Below, in pieces: positions 23,376-35,530 of a stretch of DNA of 64,000 nt (positions are counted from its first letter, which is position 1; every line of letters starts with the position of its first letter). Under the pieces are notes generated by a model that worked only from the letters and a program-made list of their open reading frames with translations, ran no database searches and was not told where the DNA came from. Both the position numbers and the translations under genes were made by a program. Location: contig CM051033.1 in the NCBI GenBank assembly GCA_027627225.1, forward strand, positions 49,598,516-49,662,515, in the 5' to 3' direction. The DNA is from Congeria kusceri. Its lineage: Eukaryota; Mollusca; Bivalvia; Myida; Dreissenidae.

Positions 23376-24512
23376 TGCAGATTGCATATTAAACTAGTAT
23401 AAAGGACGTAAGTATCATATATTGACATACCGTTTTTCCTATTTATTATATCTAACGTAAATAGATGATTATATATCGCTGATCAATTATTCAGTCGGAG
23501 AATTTAGCACATGCCATTTACCTGGATATACACAGTCAACGTCATAAACATGCAACATGTAGTTAACAACTTACGTGCAACAAAAACAACATTTCGGTAG
23601 TTAAGGCAATGTGCTATAGGATGTTGTTATTTTCATTTAAATGTGCATTGTATCCTTCGTATAAAGTTATACATATTCAAAAGTAAAAAACTTCGCCATA
23701 GTTTGAGGGAACTGTAGTATAATTCTTCATTTATGTCACTAGCGTTAATATAGAATAGCTTAATCAGTTTCTCGTTTAATATACTACTTATACACACTGC
23801 GTTGGTGATGCAAAGCTATACAAAGTGATTCAAGATTGCAATATGTTGCCTATTATTAAGATATACTGGAACCACCTTTCCTTTATATTTTAACTAGATG
23901 CAATCGTCACTTATCCAACACAATCATCGATTCTATGCTATTAAACAGGCAACACTATACGTGTATTACCGGCGAATATTTAATAATAAATGTGTTTACA
24001 AAGATCTAATTTCCATACCTTTTCCATTAAAGACATTAAGAAAAAAACATGCGTCGGGGATGCCGTGGATTGGTATCTGAAACGTGTTGGAGAATGTGTT
24101 TGTTGTGGTCCAAAGCCTATTAAATATTTATTTATAATGAGCAATCTGTAAGACATAGCATTTCATTTGAAGGTATATGAAAATCGTAAACGTATCAAAA
24201 CAGACCAATGTGCGCATGTTAATAGTCGCCGCCTTACAAATAGTTTTTTTTTTCTTTTTTTCAAGACACTTGCTAACTCCATCAAATAATTATATGCAGA
24301 AACACTATGTGTATTCATACCAGGCGTATTTTTGGACAGATACATTATACAAACCAAATATGTATCACGAGAAATACATCATGTGACATTTTCCAATTCA
24401 GTGACATTTGATGTTATACGCCATCGTATTGCACTTGAAAGCGACTAGTTTGATGAATTGGATCAGACAGTAGATCTACTAGCACAAGTCATAATGACCT
24501 AATATTTGATTT

Positions 24513-24792
24513 GTCCGCACAAGCTAATCCAGGACGGCACTTTCCGCTTTTATGGCAAGAAAATCAAGGGAATCCAAGGCTTAATGCATCTGCATGAAGT
24601 GTCGTCCTGGATTAGCCTGTGCAGTCCGCACATGCTCATCCGGGTCGGCACTTTCCGCCTACAGTGGATTTATGTTTAAAATAGACTCTCTTGAAACAGA
24701 AAATACAATAAAAGCGGAAAATGCCGTTCTACACGCTAATCCAGGACGACATTTTACGCACATGCATTAAGTCCGGTTTTCCCACGACACGC
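24513..24792. mobile_element. Fold-back palindromic element, copy 1 (rearranged)
   Basis: A partial copy (24513-24562) is followed by a larger one (about 24583-24792). It carries the family's signature GGATTAGCCTGTGC/GCACAGGCTAATCC palindromes and the internal segment CAGTGGATTTATGTTTAAAA. Left parts are lost relative to the full copy at 36.1 kb. Confidence 0.7.
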
Positions 24793-24840
24793 ATCATTTA
24801 TATAAGTATGTATGTATCACAGTGAGTTTCTAAATTCGCT

Positions 24841-25135
24841 GAGTTCATGAACCCCATTATTGTATCAAATAACAATGAAATAACACAATACCACAATAAA
24901 ACAAATATGCATGCAAATATTGACATAATGGTATGCATCAGGAAAAAATGACTGCAAATTGCGTCAATTTGTAGGAACTAAAATCGATGGAGAATATCGC
25001 TCCATGTGGAGTAAGCTCTTATACATTAACAGACAGAGTTCAGATATATGTTATGTAAACCTTATCTGAAATATCAGGGCTGTGCATATAAAACGTGATG
25101 AATAACATCAAGATTGAATTACTTGGAAAATGGGT
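24841..25135 (+). repeat. Module M, copy 2
   Basis: Shares with the 28.3-kb copy ATGAACCCCATTATTG, GCATCAGGAAAAAA, AACTAAAATCGATGGAGAA, ACATTAACAGACAGAGTTCAG and ATTACTTGG in the same order. No conserved reading frame. Confidence 0.7.
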
Positions 25136-25448
25136 TGTTAGAGAAATGCAGTGTGTAGCTTAAAAAAACAGTTTCACTGTTTGGGGGTAAAAAACTTATT
25201 TCTTTTAAAAAGGAATTTAAAAACAGAAATGTGTGTTACATATCGATTTTTTTTCTTTGTATTTTAAGCTGTTTCGATTGCAAAACATAATTATTTATGT
25301 ACTTATGCATTTGTGTGTACAAATGTACTTGGATATGTCAGCCAGATATGGATGTCTTCTCGCAAAATAACATATATTGGTTAAAAGTTTAACTTTGCAC
25401 AAGTAAAGTGCTGGTCAAAACTTGAAATTTGACAAATAAATTAGGCCT

Positions 25449-25699
25449 GTCGTGGGAAAAACGGGCTTAATGCATGTGCGTAAAGTGTCGTCCCGGATTA
25501 GCATGTGCTGTCCGCACAGGCTAATCCAGGACGGCACTTTCCGCTGTTATGGTATTTTCTGTTTCAAGGAAGTCTCTTCTAAACATAAATCCATTGTAGG
25601 AAGAAAGTGTCGTTCCGGATTAGCCTATACGGATTGCACAGGCTGATCCGGTACAACACTGTACGCACATGCATTAGGCCCGGCTTTCCCAAGGCACGC
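25449..25699. mobile_element. Fold-back palindromic element, copy 2 (near full length)
   Basis: Begins GTCGTGGGAAAAACGGGCTT and ends with the near reverse complement GGCTTTCCCAAGGCACGC. Each arm contains an inner palindrome around GCACAGGCTAATCC, so the single strand would fold into a branched hairpin. No protein is encoded; ORF-like frames over it are symmetrical artefacts. Confidence 0.8.
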
Positions 25700-25870
25700 A
25701 TCAAATGTAGTATTGAACAGGAAATCTCGGGAATCGACATACTTCGTGGTAAACAAAATAATAAGTTTCGAATTATCTTTGTGATACCTAAAGGGATTGA
25801 TCGATTACACATTGAGAGTGAATTTTGAGATGAAACATACAATTACAAACTTTACCATTACACACTGTAG

Positions 25871-26050
25871 CAGTCCGCACAGGTTCGTCCAGGTCGGCAC
25901 TTTCCGCCTACAGTGGATTTATGTTTAAAATAGACATTCTTGAAACAGAAAATAAAATAACAGCGGAAAGTGCCGTCCTAGACTGTACAGGCTAATCCAG
26001 GACGACACTTTACGCAAATGCTTTAAGCCCGGTTTTCCCACGACACGCAT
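25871..26050. mobile_element. Fold-back palindromic element, copy 3 (5'-truncated)
   Basis: Right part of the element, nearly identical inside to the copy ending at 24792. Both are followed by the same flank (GTATGTATCACAGTGA), so they share ancestry by duplication and are not separate insertions. Confidence 0.75.
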
Positions 26051-27320
26051 CATTTAAATAATTATGTATGTATCACAGTGAATATTCAAATTGTGAAATT
26101 TGTTTAGTTAAATCGAGTTTAAGTCTGTTTTTGTTACATGTTTTATGTAACATGTATTAAGTCCATGTGTGTAATATTATAATGAAAATGTCTACTTATT
26201 TTAAAGAAATGTGCTTTTAGTAATGTATTTGTAGTTAAGTATCATATGCTTCATAGTGTAACTTTTTAGTATCATTGCGTTTTACACTGTAATATGTATG
26301 TGTAATATGTTGCAACGATATGTGCATAATGACTTATTGTGGTAAATAAGGAAGTAATGGACTTATTTGTTCATATTTCCTTATATAATTATGAATTATG
26401 ATCTGTGAAGTTCAAATCTTCGTTTATTCTTTAGTTTACACTTCACGTTTTACAGTTGCTCACCTTTTCGACGTTAAGGGCTTACTTGATCCGGGGATCA
26501 GTCCGTTTGCTCTGCTTAAAGTTTATATATGCTTGTGTCATTCAAGTATATATTCGGTCTAATGCTAAATATATATTCGTGTTTGTGTCCCAAACCTTTT
26601 AGAAATTGCATAACAGTTTGGTGTTGATAATAATGGAGTTACGTTTTTGCCATTATCTCTTGTAGATATGAAATTTATTTCTGGATGTGTTTTGCGTGTT
26701 TATATACGATTATCACATTCATCCTGCTAGTTAAATTATTGCTCTCTTAAAAATATAAAATACTCAAGACTTCAAGTGTCTGTATAATGCGGATACTCCG
26801 GTAATGTTCGTTATAACAGGCAATTCACACATCAAAATTAAGTTATTTTTATTCTAACTACGAGTGCAACCGTAAAATAATATGTACAAGTATTTTGTTT
26901 CATTCGCCATCGTTATTGTTAGAAGTAACATTAAAAAAATATTTGCAAAATTCTAGAAGTTGATTATAAGTTGTTTGTAGTTCTATATTGTCGTGTTTAG
27001 GACAAGGATTTGTCACGTTAAGTGGTAATTTCGTGTAGACATGTAATCATTGTGTTAAACTCATATTGTGTTAAACACGAGGAGGAAATCATTTAAACAA
27101 TTAACAATTAGTCATTGTTCGGACATCTGTCCGTTGATGTAATATGACCTCTTTCGTTTATGCACATAATATTTAATATAAGGTATTTGTTTTGATTAGA
27201 AGCAAACCTAAACCAAAAATTAAATATGTTTTTATTTTAACTCAGTACTTAACAAACCGGACATAACGCATTCTATAATTAACCTTTATAATGTTATTTT
27301 ACCATTGATTTTTCTTACAA
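26051..27320. other. Noncoding AT-rich stretch
   Basis: No exon-like frame or repeat that I can support between the fold-back element and the microsatellite. Confidence 0.35.
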
Positions 27321-27330
27321 TAATATTATA

Positions 27331-27333
27331 CTG

Positions 27334-27375
<42 letters not shown>

Positions 27376-27376
27376 T

Positions 27377-27411
<35 letters not shown>

Positions 27412-27474
27412 ATAATAATAGTAATAATAATAATAATAATAATAATAGTAATAATAGCAATGGTGATGATAATG

Positions 27475-27505
<31 letters not shown>

Positions 27506-27546
27506 AGAAGAAGAAGAAGAAGATGATGATGATGCCGATGATGATT

Positions 27547-27593
<47 letters not shown>

Positions 27594-27609
27594 GATGATG
27601 ATGATGATA
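27331..27609. repeat. Trinucleotide microsatellite mosaic (CTA, AAT, GAT)
   Basis: An imperfect array: CTA repeats to about 27405, AAT/AGTAAT repeats to about 27455, then GAT/GAA repeats to 27609. Open frames on both strands here (poly-Met/Asp or poly-Ile/Ser) are repeat artefacts. Confidence 0.95.
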
Positions 27610-28305
27610 AAACTTAAATTGAGCGAATCGAAAAAAAGCATCGTCTTGTTAGCCGTCCTTTTCCTACCAACAAATGTAAGTTTAGGTAAGTTTGGCGTTT
27701 TGTCGTAGCAGTATGTGTTATGTATTATATGTAATTGGGGGCATATCATTGTGTCATACTACATGGTCTTTGTATAAGTGTGGATAGACAACTAACATAG
27801 CACAGTTGTTCGAAGTGTAGATTAAAATATATGCACTAAGATTGGGATGTATCCTGAGTGTTTCATTATGCATGTAATAGTTTTTTTATTACATTTTTTT
27901 GAAATAAAGTCACGCAAATGTCAGCGCCATGACTTTGTCGCCGACAACACTAATTTCATACTGAATAAAAAGCTATACACAAAAATAAAGATTGGGACAT
28001 TTCAAGATAAATTATTCGAATCAGAACATACGAAACTTTATTAAAAATTAAATGTGCCCCTCACAGAAGATTTACGAATCATTATGACTCAATATCTAAT
28101 TCGTTCTTATACGAACAATCCAGCGTGTATGACATTATGTCCTTGCAAAATAATTGTATACAAACTATTAAAATAAGAATACTGTTTCTTTGTAAAGATA
28201 TTGTAAGTAAATATTGGGGAATAAAGCGCGATCATCATTCTTAGTGCATCGCTGTATGTTTTACTTGTACGAAGTGACTTTACCCTTCTAAATTCACGTG
28301 TTCCT

Positions 28306-28562
28306 TGAACCCCATTGTTGCATCAAATTACGCTGTAATAACATACTTACATATTACTACAAATATATATGCAAATATTGAAATACTTGTCTACATCAGG
28401 AAGAAAAGTACGTCTATATCTAAAAACTACAATCGAAACGAGAACATCGCTGCATTCGGTGTATGCTCTTATATACTAACAGACAGAGCTCAGAATGACA
28501 TAAACAGTATCTGAAATATGAGAATTGTGCATATAAATCGTAATGAATAACCACTTTGGATT
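28306..28562 (+). repeat. Module M, copy 3
   Basis: Begins TTGAACCCCATTGTTG and contains CTACATCAGGAAGAAAAG, AAACTACAATCGAAACGAGAA, ACTAACAGACAGAGCTCAGA and GTGCATATAAATCG. It runs straight into the CpG-rich inverted repeat at 28564. Confidence 0.7.
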
Positions 28563-28563
28563 T

Positions 28564-29020
28564 CAAGCGCGAGAACACGATACGACGTAACGAAATCACA
28601 ATGCGAAATTGAGAGATTACGATGCGAGATCGCGAAATTAATATCGCGTTTTCGTAATTTGGCGTTTTCAATGCGATGTTGCGAAATTAATATTGCAATA
28701 TCGCGTCGTGTTTTTGCGTTTTCACTTGAGCATAGGTTAAAATTGCAAAACAACGATATGTCATATCGTACTCTCGCCTTCCGGTTGCCTATGCGCAGAC
28801 AAGTAATTTCGTCGGATGCGAGATGGCGATATTAATTTCGCAACCTCGCATCGTGTTTTCGCATTCTCGACATTTGGGTACACATGGGCGAAAACGCGAA
28901 AACAAGATGCTAGGACGCGAGATTCGATGCGAGATCGCGATATTAATTTCGCGATCTCGCATCGTAATCTCGCAATTTCGCATCGTGATTTCGCTACTCC
29001 GTATCGTGTTCTCGCGCTTG
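28564..29020. repeat. CpG-rich inverted repeat with ~85-bp arms
   Basis: The left arm 28564-28648 and right arm about 28936-29020 are reverse complements with few mismatches. They contain GCGCGAGAACACGATACG, CGATGCGAGATCGCGAAATT and TCGCGA palindromes. The ~290-bp spacer holds more degenerate copies of the same GCGAAATTAATATCGC motif (28680-28720, 28818-28860). CpG is unusually dense for this AT-rich window. Protein frames here are shadows of the motif. Confidence 0.85.
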
Positions 29021-29256
29021 CAAATCATAGGTCGAAAGTGCGAAACATCGAGTGGCCTAACGGAGCACAGTATAAGTTAGACTGTTGAGAAATATAAAAT
29101 AATAATCTTCTGGGTATCTTTAAGCTATCGAGAATTATCAGTTGCCAAAGCATTAATTAAAATGTGTACTGTCATAATTTTAATAAACAAGAGATGTTTG
29201 TAAAACAGGTATGCAGCCAAGTTGTGAATATGTGCAATTGTTAAGAAATAGTTTTA

Positions 29257-30035
29257 ATATGCAATCCCAAGCGAGGTTTCGATATATGGTATCTATGTAT
29301 GAAGTTTCATTAAAATATCTCGATGCGTTCTCAAGTTATTGAGCGGAAACAGTTTTTCTATTTTCAGTAATGGTGACCTTGACCTTGACCCCACCAACCT
29401 CATATGAAATTCCAATATAAGGTTATCTATGTATCAAGTTTCATTAAAATATCTCGATGCGTTCTCAAGTTATTGAGCGGAAACCGTTGTTCTGTTTTTA
29501 GCAACAGTGACCTTGACCCCACCCACCCCATATGCAATTCCAAGCGAGGTCTCGATATAAGGTATATATGTATGAAGTTTCACTAAAATATCTCGATGCG
29601 TTCTCAACTTATTGTGCTGAAACCGTTTTTTTTCTATTTTTAGAAACGTTGAACTTAACCTTGTCCCCACCCACTCCATATGCAATTTCAAGTGAGTTCT
29701 CAATATAAGGTATCTATGTATGAACTTTCGTTAAAATATCTCGATGCGTTCTCAAGTTATTGAGCAGAAACCGTTGTTCTATTTTTAGCAACGGTAACCT
29801 TGACCTTGGATCTGTTGACCTCAAAAGTTACAGGGTTCCTCCTTTCCTCCCAAGTAACCATCATACCAACTTTCATGATCGTAGGTCAAAGCGTTCTCTA
29901 GATATCGTGCGGAAACGAAATGGTCTACGGACAGACCTGCCATGCGAACGACCGACCGACCTACCGACCGACCGACCGACGGACGGACAGGTGCAAAGCA
30001 ATATACCCCCACTTCTTGGAAGGGGGGCATAATTA
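29257..30035 (+). repeat. Tandem repeat (134-148-bp unit, 4 copies) with ACCG tail
   Basis: The phrase ATCTCGATGCGTTCTCAAGT starts at 29317, 29451, 29590 and 29738, each followed by a TTGAGCGGAAAC-like phrase and a TGACCTTGACC phrase. After the last unit come a divergent segment, an ACCG/GACG tract (about 29947-29990) and a C-run/G-run hairpin (30005-30029). This layout looks like one composite dispersed repeat. Confidence 0.85.
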
Positions 30036-32984
30036 TGAACGTATTGCACATTAACACATAATATTTAAAATAGATTATAAATGTATACTGTTATAATGTT
30101 TAATACATATCGTACTTAATCAATAGTTTACTAAACTGACAAAATGTTGTATGTCGAACTACACTTGAATAGTGGATGAAGTCACGTTGTCTTATACAGC
30201 TCAGATTTATTTATGTGTCCACGCATGATGTTAACGTGACAAGATTTCAGCAGTTTAAAAATCCATAATGCCTTTATGCGTTAAACATGTTAATGTTTTA
30301 ATTGGGAAGTAACGTATAGGTGACTGTTTTGACAATAGTTATATTTATGCATACATATTAATGTTCATATATCAAATAATACATGTATGCACAATATATG
30401 TGTATATGTTACCTTAATGTGCATTGTAATTGCTGTCCGCTGTGTCATGTTAGTCAAAACTGCATCTACTACTTTCTCTTATCGTTCCCTATTTTTTAAT
30501 ATTGTACTAGTTCAAGGATTAAGTAAAATGTAATACATTTTGCATTTTTGTAACATTCTTTGCAACATATACATAGTAACATATAATTTTCGCCATAGCA
30601 TCATATACAATTTGGCCGTCTAGGCCTCTGATGTCATTGTTGTTGTTTAGATGGGCATTATAGGATCGAACCGTTCGACGCTTTATATTACATTTATATA
30701 TCAGAGTGAATTCTAATCAAACACGTTACAATTCTATGTATTTGGCAAACCCTTTGCTTGTTTGAATCTAATACGACTGTACTGTTTGCATTGTTTTCAT
30801 CGACAATTACTTTGGGAAATGAGCAAAAAACAAACATCAATAGTATTGCAAAATGTTTGGCATAATAATCAATTTAGTCAGTAAGTTGTAAAATATACTT
30901 CAGTGGTCTAAAAGTAAATGTTGATTACCTTTAAGACACGTTAATATTACTTGAACATGTTCAAGTGAATGTGCCAATAGATATCAAGTGGAATAAGACA
31001 CACGTACATTTCCCAGTATGTGGGGTACTCCGTACTTTAACTAGCAATTGTCACGTGTGATTTGGTTCCTTCAATCAAAAGTGCACATACTAAGTAAGAC
31101 CTCTGTTGGAATAGTTTTTGTGAATACATATTTGAAAAAATCAATTTTATCATAGCTTTTAGAATGGAAATTATGTTATTTCACAAGACGCCGCAATCTT
31201 ATATCCTACTGAAAATAGTTGTCAAATTCAAGCCATGTGCTTGCAGTGTTTTCGCTACAGGAACAATCCCTCAGACTTTAGTTTATCTACGCTAATTTCA
31301 GTAAACCACATCCTTGCATTACTAGCAATGCGTTTATGTCATTGCCGGACTTACAAAGGATATAAAACACATTTTTATTCCACTTAATAACGACCTAGAC
31401 AATCCGGGGTATATTTTTACAGTCTTGAAGGGAGTACTCTAAATTAATTTTGGGCAATTTTCCATTTAACCCGAATGCTTATTTGCAATTGAAGATGTGT
31501 CTCTCCAGTGTACTCATGCACTTCAAATCTGATTGGAAACTGACGAAACGCATAATTATTCGAATGAGAGACCATTGACTGCTTATTTTATAAACTCAAG
31601 TGAAATCGGAAATACCATTGAAACTTATCCGTGTACTTCTACTACATATATATGGATTAGTTGTACTTTTTACAAAGACGATGATTTCGTCATCGTTATG
31701 AATCTTACCTGGTTAGTACTGACTGATACTTCAAATTATCACGAATTGTGCAAAACCATTTGACTGCATTGATTTGAAAATACCAATATATAGCGTAAAA
31801 CGATACAGAATTGTACAGCATATTAAATAATCGAATTAATCGATATTATAGTCATCAAACCAGACCGCATATATAAATGCACAACGCAAACACATTAGGT
31901 AGAGAACGGCGTTGCTATTGCAAAAACGAACAAAGTTTTCTTATGGTGAGTTTGTTTTATTATACACCGTAAAAACCGTATAAACCGCACTTGTTTTTCC
32001 TACGTCATTTTTTAGGTGCATCTTATACGCGGATATTAGCAACAACTCCTAACTTTTCTATCATGAAAATAATCCGTCGTATTTTTCCCGCCCTTATGAC
32101 TAGATGCTTGACCGACGTCACGAATAAGTTTATATAAGTAAATATTCGTACCCGATACGTTTCGCATTGTTTTATATACGGATCTTTTAAAAAATGTATT
32201 TCTAACTATGTGTGTTTTATGTTCTTATTTCTTATTTTTTATGAAATAAATATATATGTGCAATAAAACATACTACATAACGAATAAGAACCAGGGTCAA
32301 ACGATATGACAAACAACTTCTAACTTGGCTTTATGGAAAGGAGGCAAACACATACCCATGCACATGGTGTCATTTGTAACGGAGATAGCAACAGATAAAC
32401 GACCCATTCAGGTGGTGTATATTATAAGGGCATCTGTTGAAGATTCTCTGTTAACAACAATGCCATTGATTTCAACATAACTTACGCAATTTTATTGCAT
32501 TACAGTATGTCTGATTTTGTCAATGAGTCTGCGTGGCGAATGTCCTGAACCCAGAAATTAAATCTCCGATACTGATTTTCTTTTCTTAGCCATAGGGGGA
32601 ATCATGTTATATAAATAAAAAATGCATTTGATGCGAATCCATTAGTGTAGCGTATTTGAATAATTCCAGAAAATGTTACCATCAAAACGCTTGTTGATGT
32701 TAAATAGAGAATATGTCTGAAAATCTCAAATGCCTTATACTGACAATTCTACAAAAGGACATAACACAACTCTGTTTAACCCCAGTAAATTTATGTTAAG
32801 TGATGTTGCATAATGTTTGTTGTGTACAGAAGACCCATTCGTTTTAAATTTTGTTATATATTGTGTATCCGGTATTTATACTATATTAGCTGGTATTTGA
32901 TTATTAGCAGAAAGGTGTCTGGAATGAAGCCAATATTTTCGATTGAAATCCGTCAACCAGCATTATGTGACATGAATCTTTGAA
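30036..32984. other. Noncoding AT-rich stretch
   Basis: No supported gene. A short segment at about 32505-32550 is the reverse complement of part of the 14.7/19.7-kb duplicates (CATTCGCCAC...CAGACATACTGTAATG when read on the minus strand). Confidence 0.4.
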
Positions 32985-33250
32985 TGGTGTTCGGCTCAGT
33001 GTCCCCACGAATGTTCGTGTTTGTGGGTGGATATTTTCTTCTGAGGTCATTCCGAGAAGACCCATCACCATGGCTGATTGATTGGGGCTATGTAGACCTT
33101 GAGCACACTCTAAGCAGCATTTTTAGGCAACTCGAGCTGTTGAATATCCTCCTTAGAAATGGGATTCCATAGTTCACATCCAAACAGGACTCTTGGGTGG
33201 AAGGACGTAGGATACAGTTATGCTGCAGTGTTAGATCTGGAGGGCACATA
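32985..33250 (-). pseudogene. LINE reverse transcriptase fragment (C-terminal to the YADD region)
   Basis: On the minus strand one frame reads YPTSFHPRVLFGCELWNPIS, and after a stop and a shift QGLHSP...SAMVMGLLGM. The pattern hP-x-h-LFGCE-hW followed by a basic Q/P-rich turn and a hxhLLG segment is typical of the post-RT region of several animal LINEs. It is short and broken; nothing identifiable follows on either side. Confidence 0.5.
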
Positions 33251-34270
33251 TGTTCGAGAAACTGCATAATTATAGGATATTAACATGAATTTGCCAGTTA
33301 TAAGGGAATTTGGGCGGGGTAATATTTCTGGTCTTTTTCCTATCCATGGCTATAGATGTGCAGTTGGATGCGATGTAGGCGTAACGCCGAACTTTTTATT
33401 CGCATATGTAAAACATGTTTCTTGGATTTTCTTTAAACAATGTATGGAGATTGACAGCAGAACAGCATCAGCCCAATTACTTCGTGCGATACACGATCTG
33501 TAGCATGTGTTTCAATACTATATTTAAAACAAGCAAAGCAATTCCAAAATGCCCAAATATTTGTTTTCATACTTCAGTAATAAGTGAAAATGGAAGAACA
33601 AATATTGATAAATTGTGTGCAGCTATTTAGTTGTGTTGATGAGGATGGATTGCAAGTGATCAGCAAGTTCACAGAACGCATTACTAACATTATAAAAGGA
33701 CTTTAATATATAACAATTTACACATTAGGCAAGTTAAAATCGCAAGAAAATCGCAAGAAAACATGCATTGCCATACCTGTCATTATTTATAACAAGCAAT
33801 AATGCACGCAGTATATACGCCGCACAACAGCAAACTAAATATTACTTTCTGAGACAGCAATGCCTCGCCAAAAGTATAGCATTTTATTATTGATACATTG
33901 AATCATAACCCGCATGTGTAACTTACGAAAACTAACATTTACATTAAAAATACACAAAGTATGTTAGAGCTATAGCTGTCCTGAACATTCGAGTGATTGC
34001 CGTTTACTGTTTTTCTATCTTTTTGAACACTGTATGCTTTTTCGATATAATATTTGCTACCATTTGAATTAGTAATACTTATGTTTATATTTTATCCTTG
34101 GATAAATATCAAAAGCAAACGTCGTAATAGCATCGCAATATCGTAGTGTATCTACCCACGATAACTGTAAAATGTATTTTCTACCTGAACAATTTTGCAC
34201 ACCATAGTCGTTAATACTTAATACTGAAATATTATTCCTTCAAGCTCATTTTGTATCGAACAGATTATAT
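33251..34270. other. Noncoding stretch between LINE scrap and duplicated blocks
   Basis: Possible further LINE remnant up to about 33460 on the minus strand, not confidently alignable by eye. Otherwise no feature. Confidence 0.3.
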
Positions 34271-34299
34271 TCAAATGGCATAACGCTAAATTTTAATAC

Positions 34300-35530
34300 A
34301 GCATTGTTCTTCGGTACTGTTTTGTTATTATGCGTTTGCACTTTTATACATGCGCCGATATTTGCAATAGTATTTTCGAAACTTTTTTCGAGCGACTTTC
34401 TGTGTCGAAACTATAGCCTGACAGTAATATGACACCATCGTCACAATGTATGCTCGGATAGCGGGTTATTAAAGCGTGTTAGATACTAATTAGTCAAAAA
34501 GATTGAACACTGATCATGTAATAGTGCAATTATAATACTATTAGGAAGATTGCGCACTTTTATGCAATTTATTCGATTTAGTATACCGTTGTTGCTAGTT
34601 GTGTTTAAATGCCATTAGATCTCTTAAAACTGAACATCCGGTATAACTTTTCCCATAAGGATACGCGTATGATGTATTTTACACATCATAATCATATAAT
34701 TTTTATATTTTACATAAAAGGGATTGTTATGCCGATGTATACAATGAATGTTTCATTTAATTCACGTAAAATCACAATTTAAAGTATTCTTCTGATGAAC
34801 AGATCCTTATACCGTCTGCCATCCTGAACAAAATACACGGTATTGAAAAATAATGGTGATGCAATTTATTCCGGCCATTTTGAAGGTATATAAACATATA
34901 TGTTTTACTTGCCATAAATACAGGACCTCGGGCTGCTAATAAGAGTTCTCTCCTGCTATCGCAACTGGAGTTTCGCTTTGTTTATACTTTTTTGGAGGCA
35001 AACATTATAAATTGATTGACTTTTTTTATTCGAAGATAGTAAGTGAACACCTGGTTGTATTGTAACAGTGTCAACTTTGTCAAGAGCTAGTGTGTTCCGA
35101 CAGTAGAATTATGAGCCAATATTTGATTCGTCCTTAAACAAAATTATCGATGGAATCAAGTAAAGCTACTTTGAAAATAAATGTGCCACCGACTGTTTGA
35201 TCAAAATAAATTACAGTACTGTAACTCTCATACGGGTTTGCACTTTTCGAAATGCATCCATATTTGCAAGGAACACTAGTATCTTCGTAACTTAATCACC
35301 TGCTTCTTAGCCATTGGTTAACAATATTGCCTATAAAGCGAATACTAAAATGTAAGTCCTAGTTTGGTTAATAAAGCCTGTCCTTACGTTACATATGTGA
35401 AATATGATAACTTAGCAATGTCCATTATATGTAGGGTAACTATATTAACATATATTTTCGATAAGGCAACGTCATATCCTGCATGAATTTAAACAAATCA
35501 ATCATTCATTTAATTAATTATGTTTATCGT
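34300..35530 (+). repeat. Diverged copies of the duplicated block also seen at 39.06 and 47.58 kb
   Basis: ATGCGTTTGCACTTTTATAC...GATATTTGCAATAGTATTTTCG (34331) and GGGTTTGCACTTTTCG...CATATTTGCAAGGAACACTAG (35236) match TATGCTTTTGCACTTTTATA...GATATTTGCCAG (39058) and the 47.58-kb segment. A GTCATATCCTGCATGAAT phrase at 35470 matches 39198. The short repeat partner of 11.11 kb sits between them at 34921-34986. Confidence 0.6.

Noticed and set aside
25452..25842. Several overlapping frames on both strands resembling each other (MHVRKVSSRISMCCPHRL)
   Set aside because: Symmetrical translations of the fold-back palindrome; the same peptide also appears at 36.1-36.4 kb in other copies.
27315..27749. 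Poly-Ile/Ser (minus) and poly-Met/Asp (plus) frames
   Set aside because: Microsatellite translation artefacts.
28420..29088. Frames with repeated NFAISHRNLAISH or EITMRNCEITMRD-like peptides
   Set aside because: Shadow translations of the CpG-rich inverted repeat in several frames.
29257..29830. CRISPR-like array because of regularly spaced repeats
   Set aside because: Units are 134-148 bp and the whole unit is repeated with no unique spacers; the genome is animal.
31533..31763. 76-codon plus-strand frame
   Set aside because: No domain and no exon signals; length is within chance for this composition.
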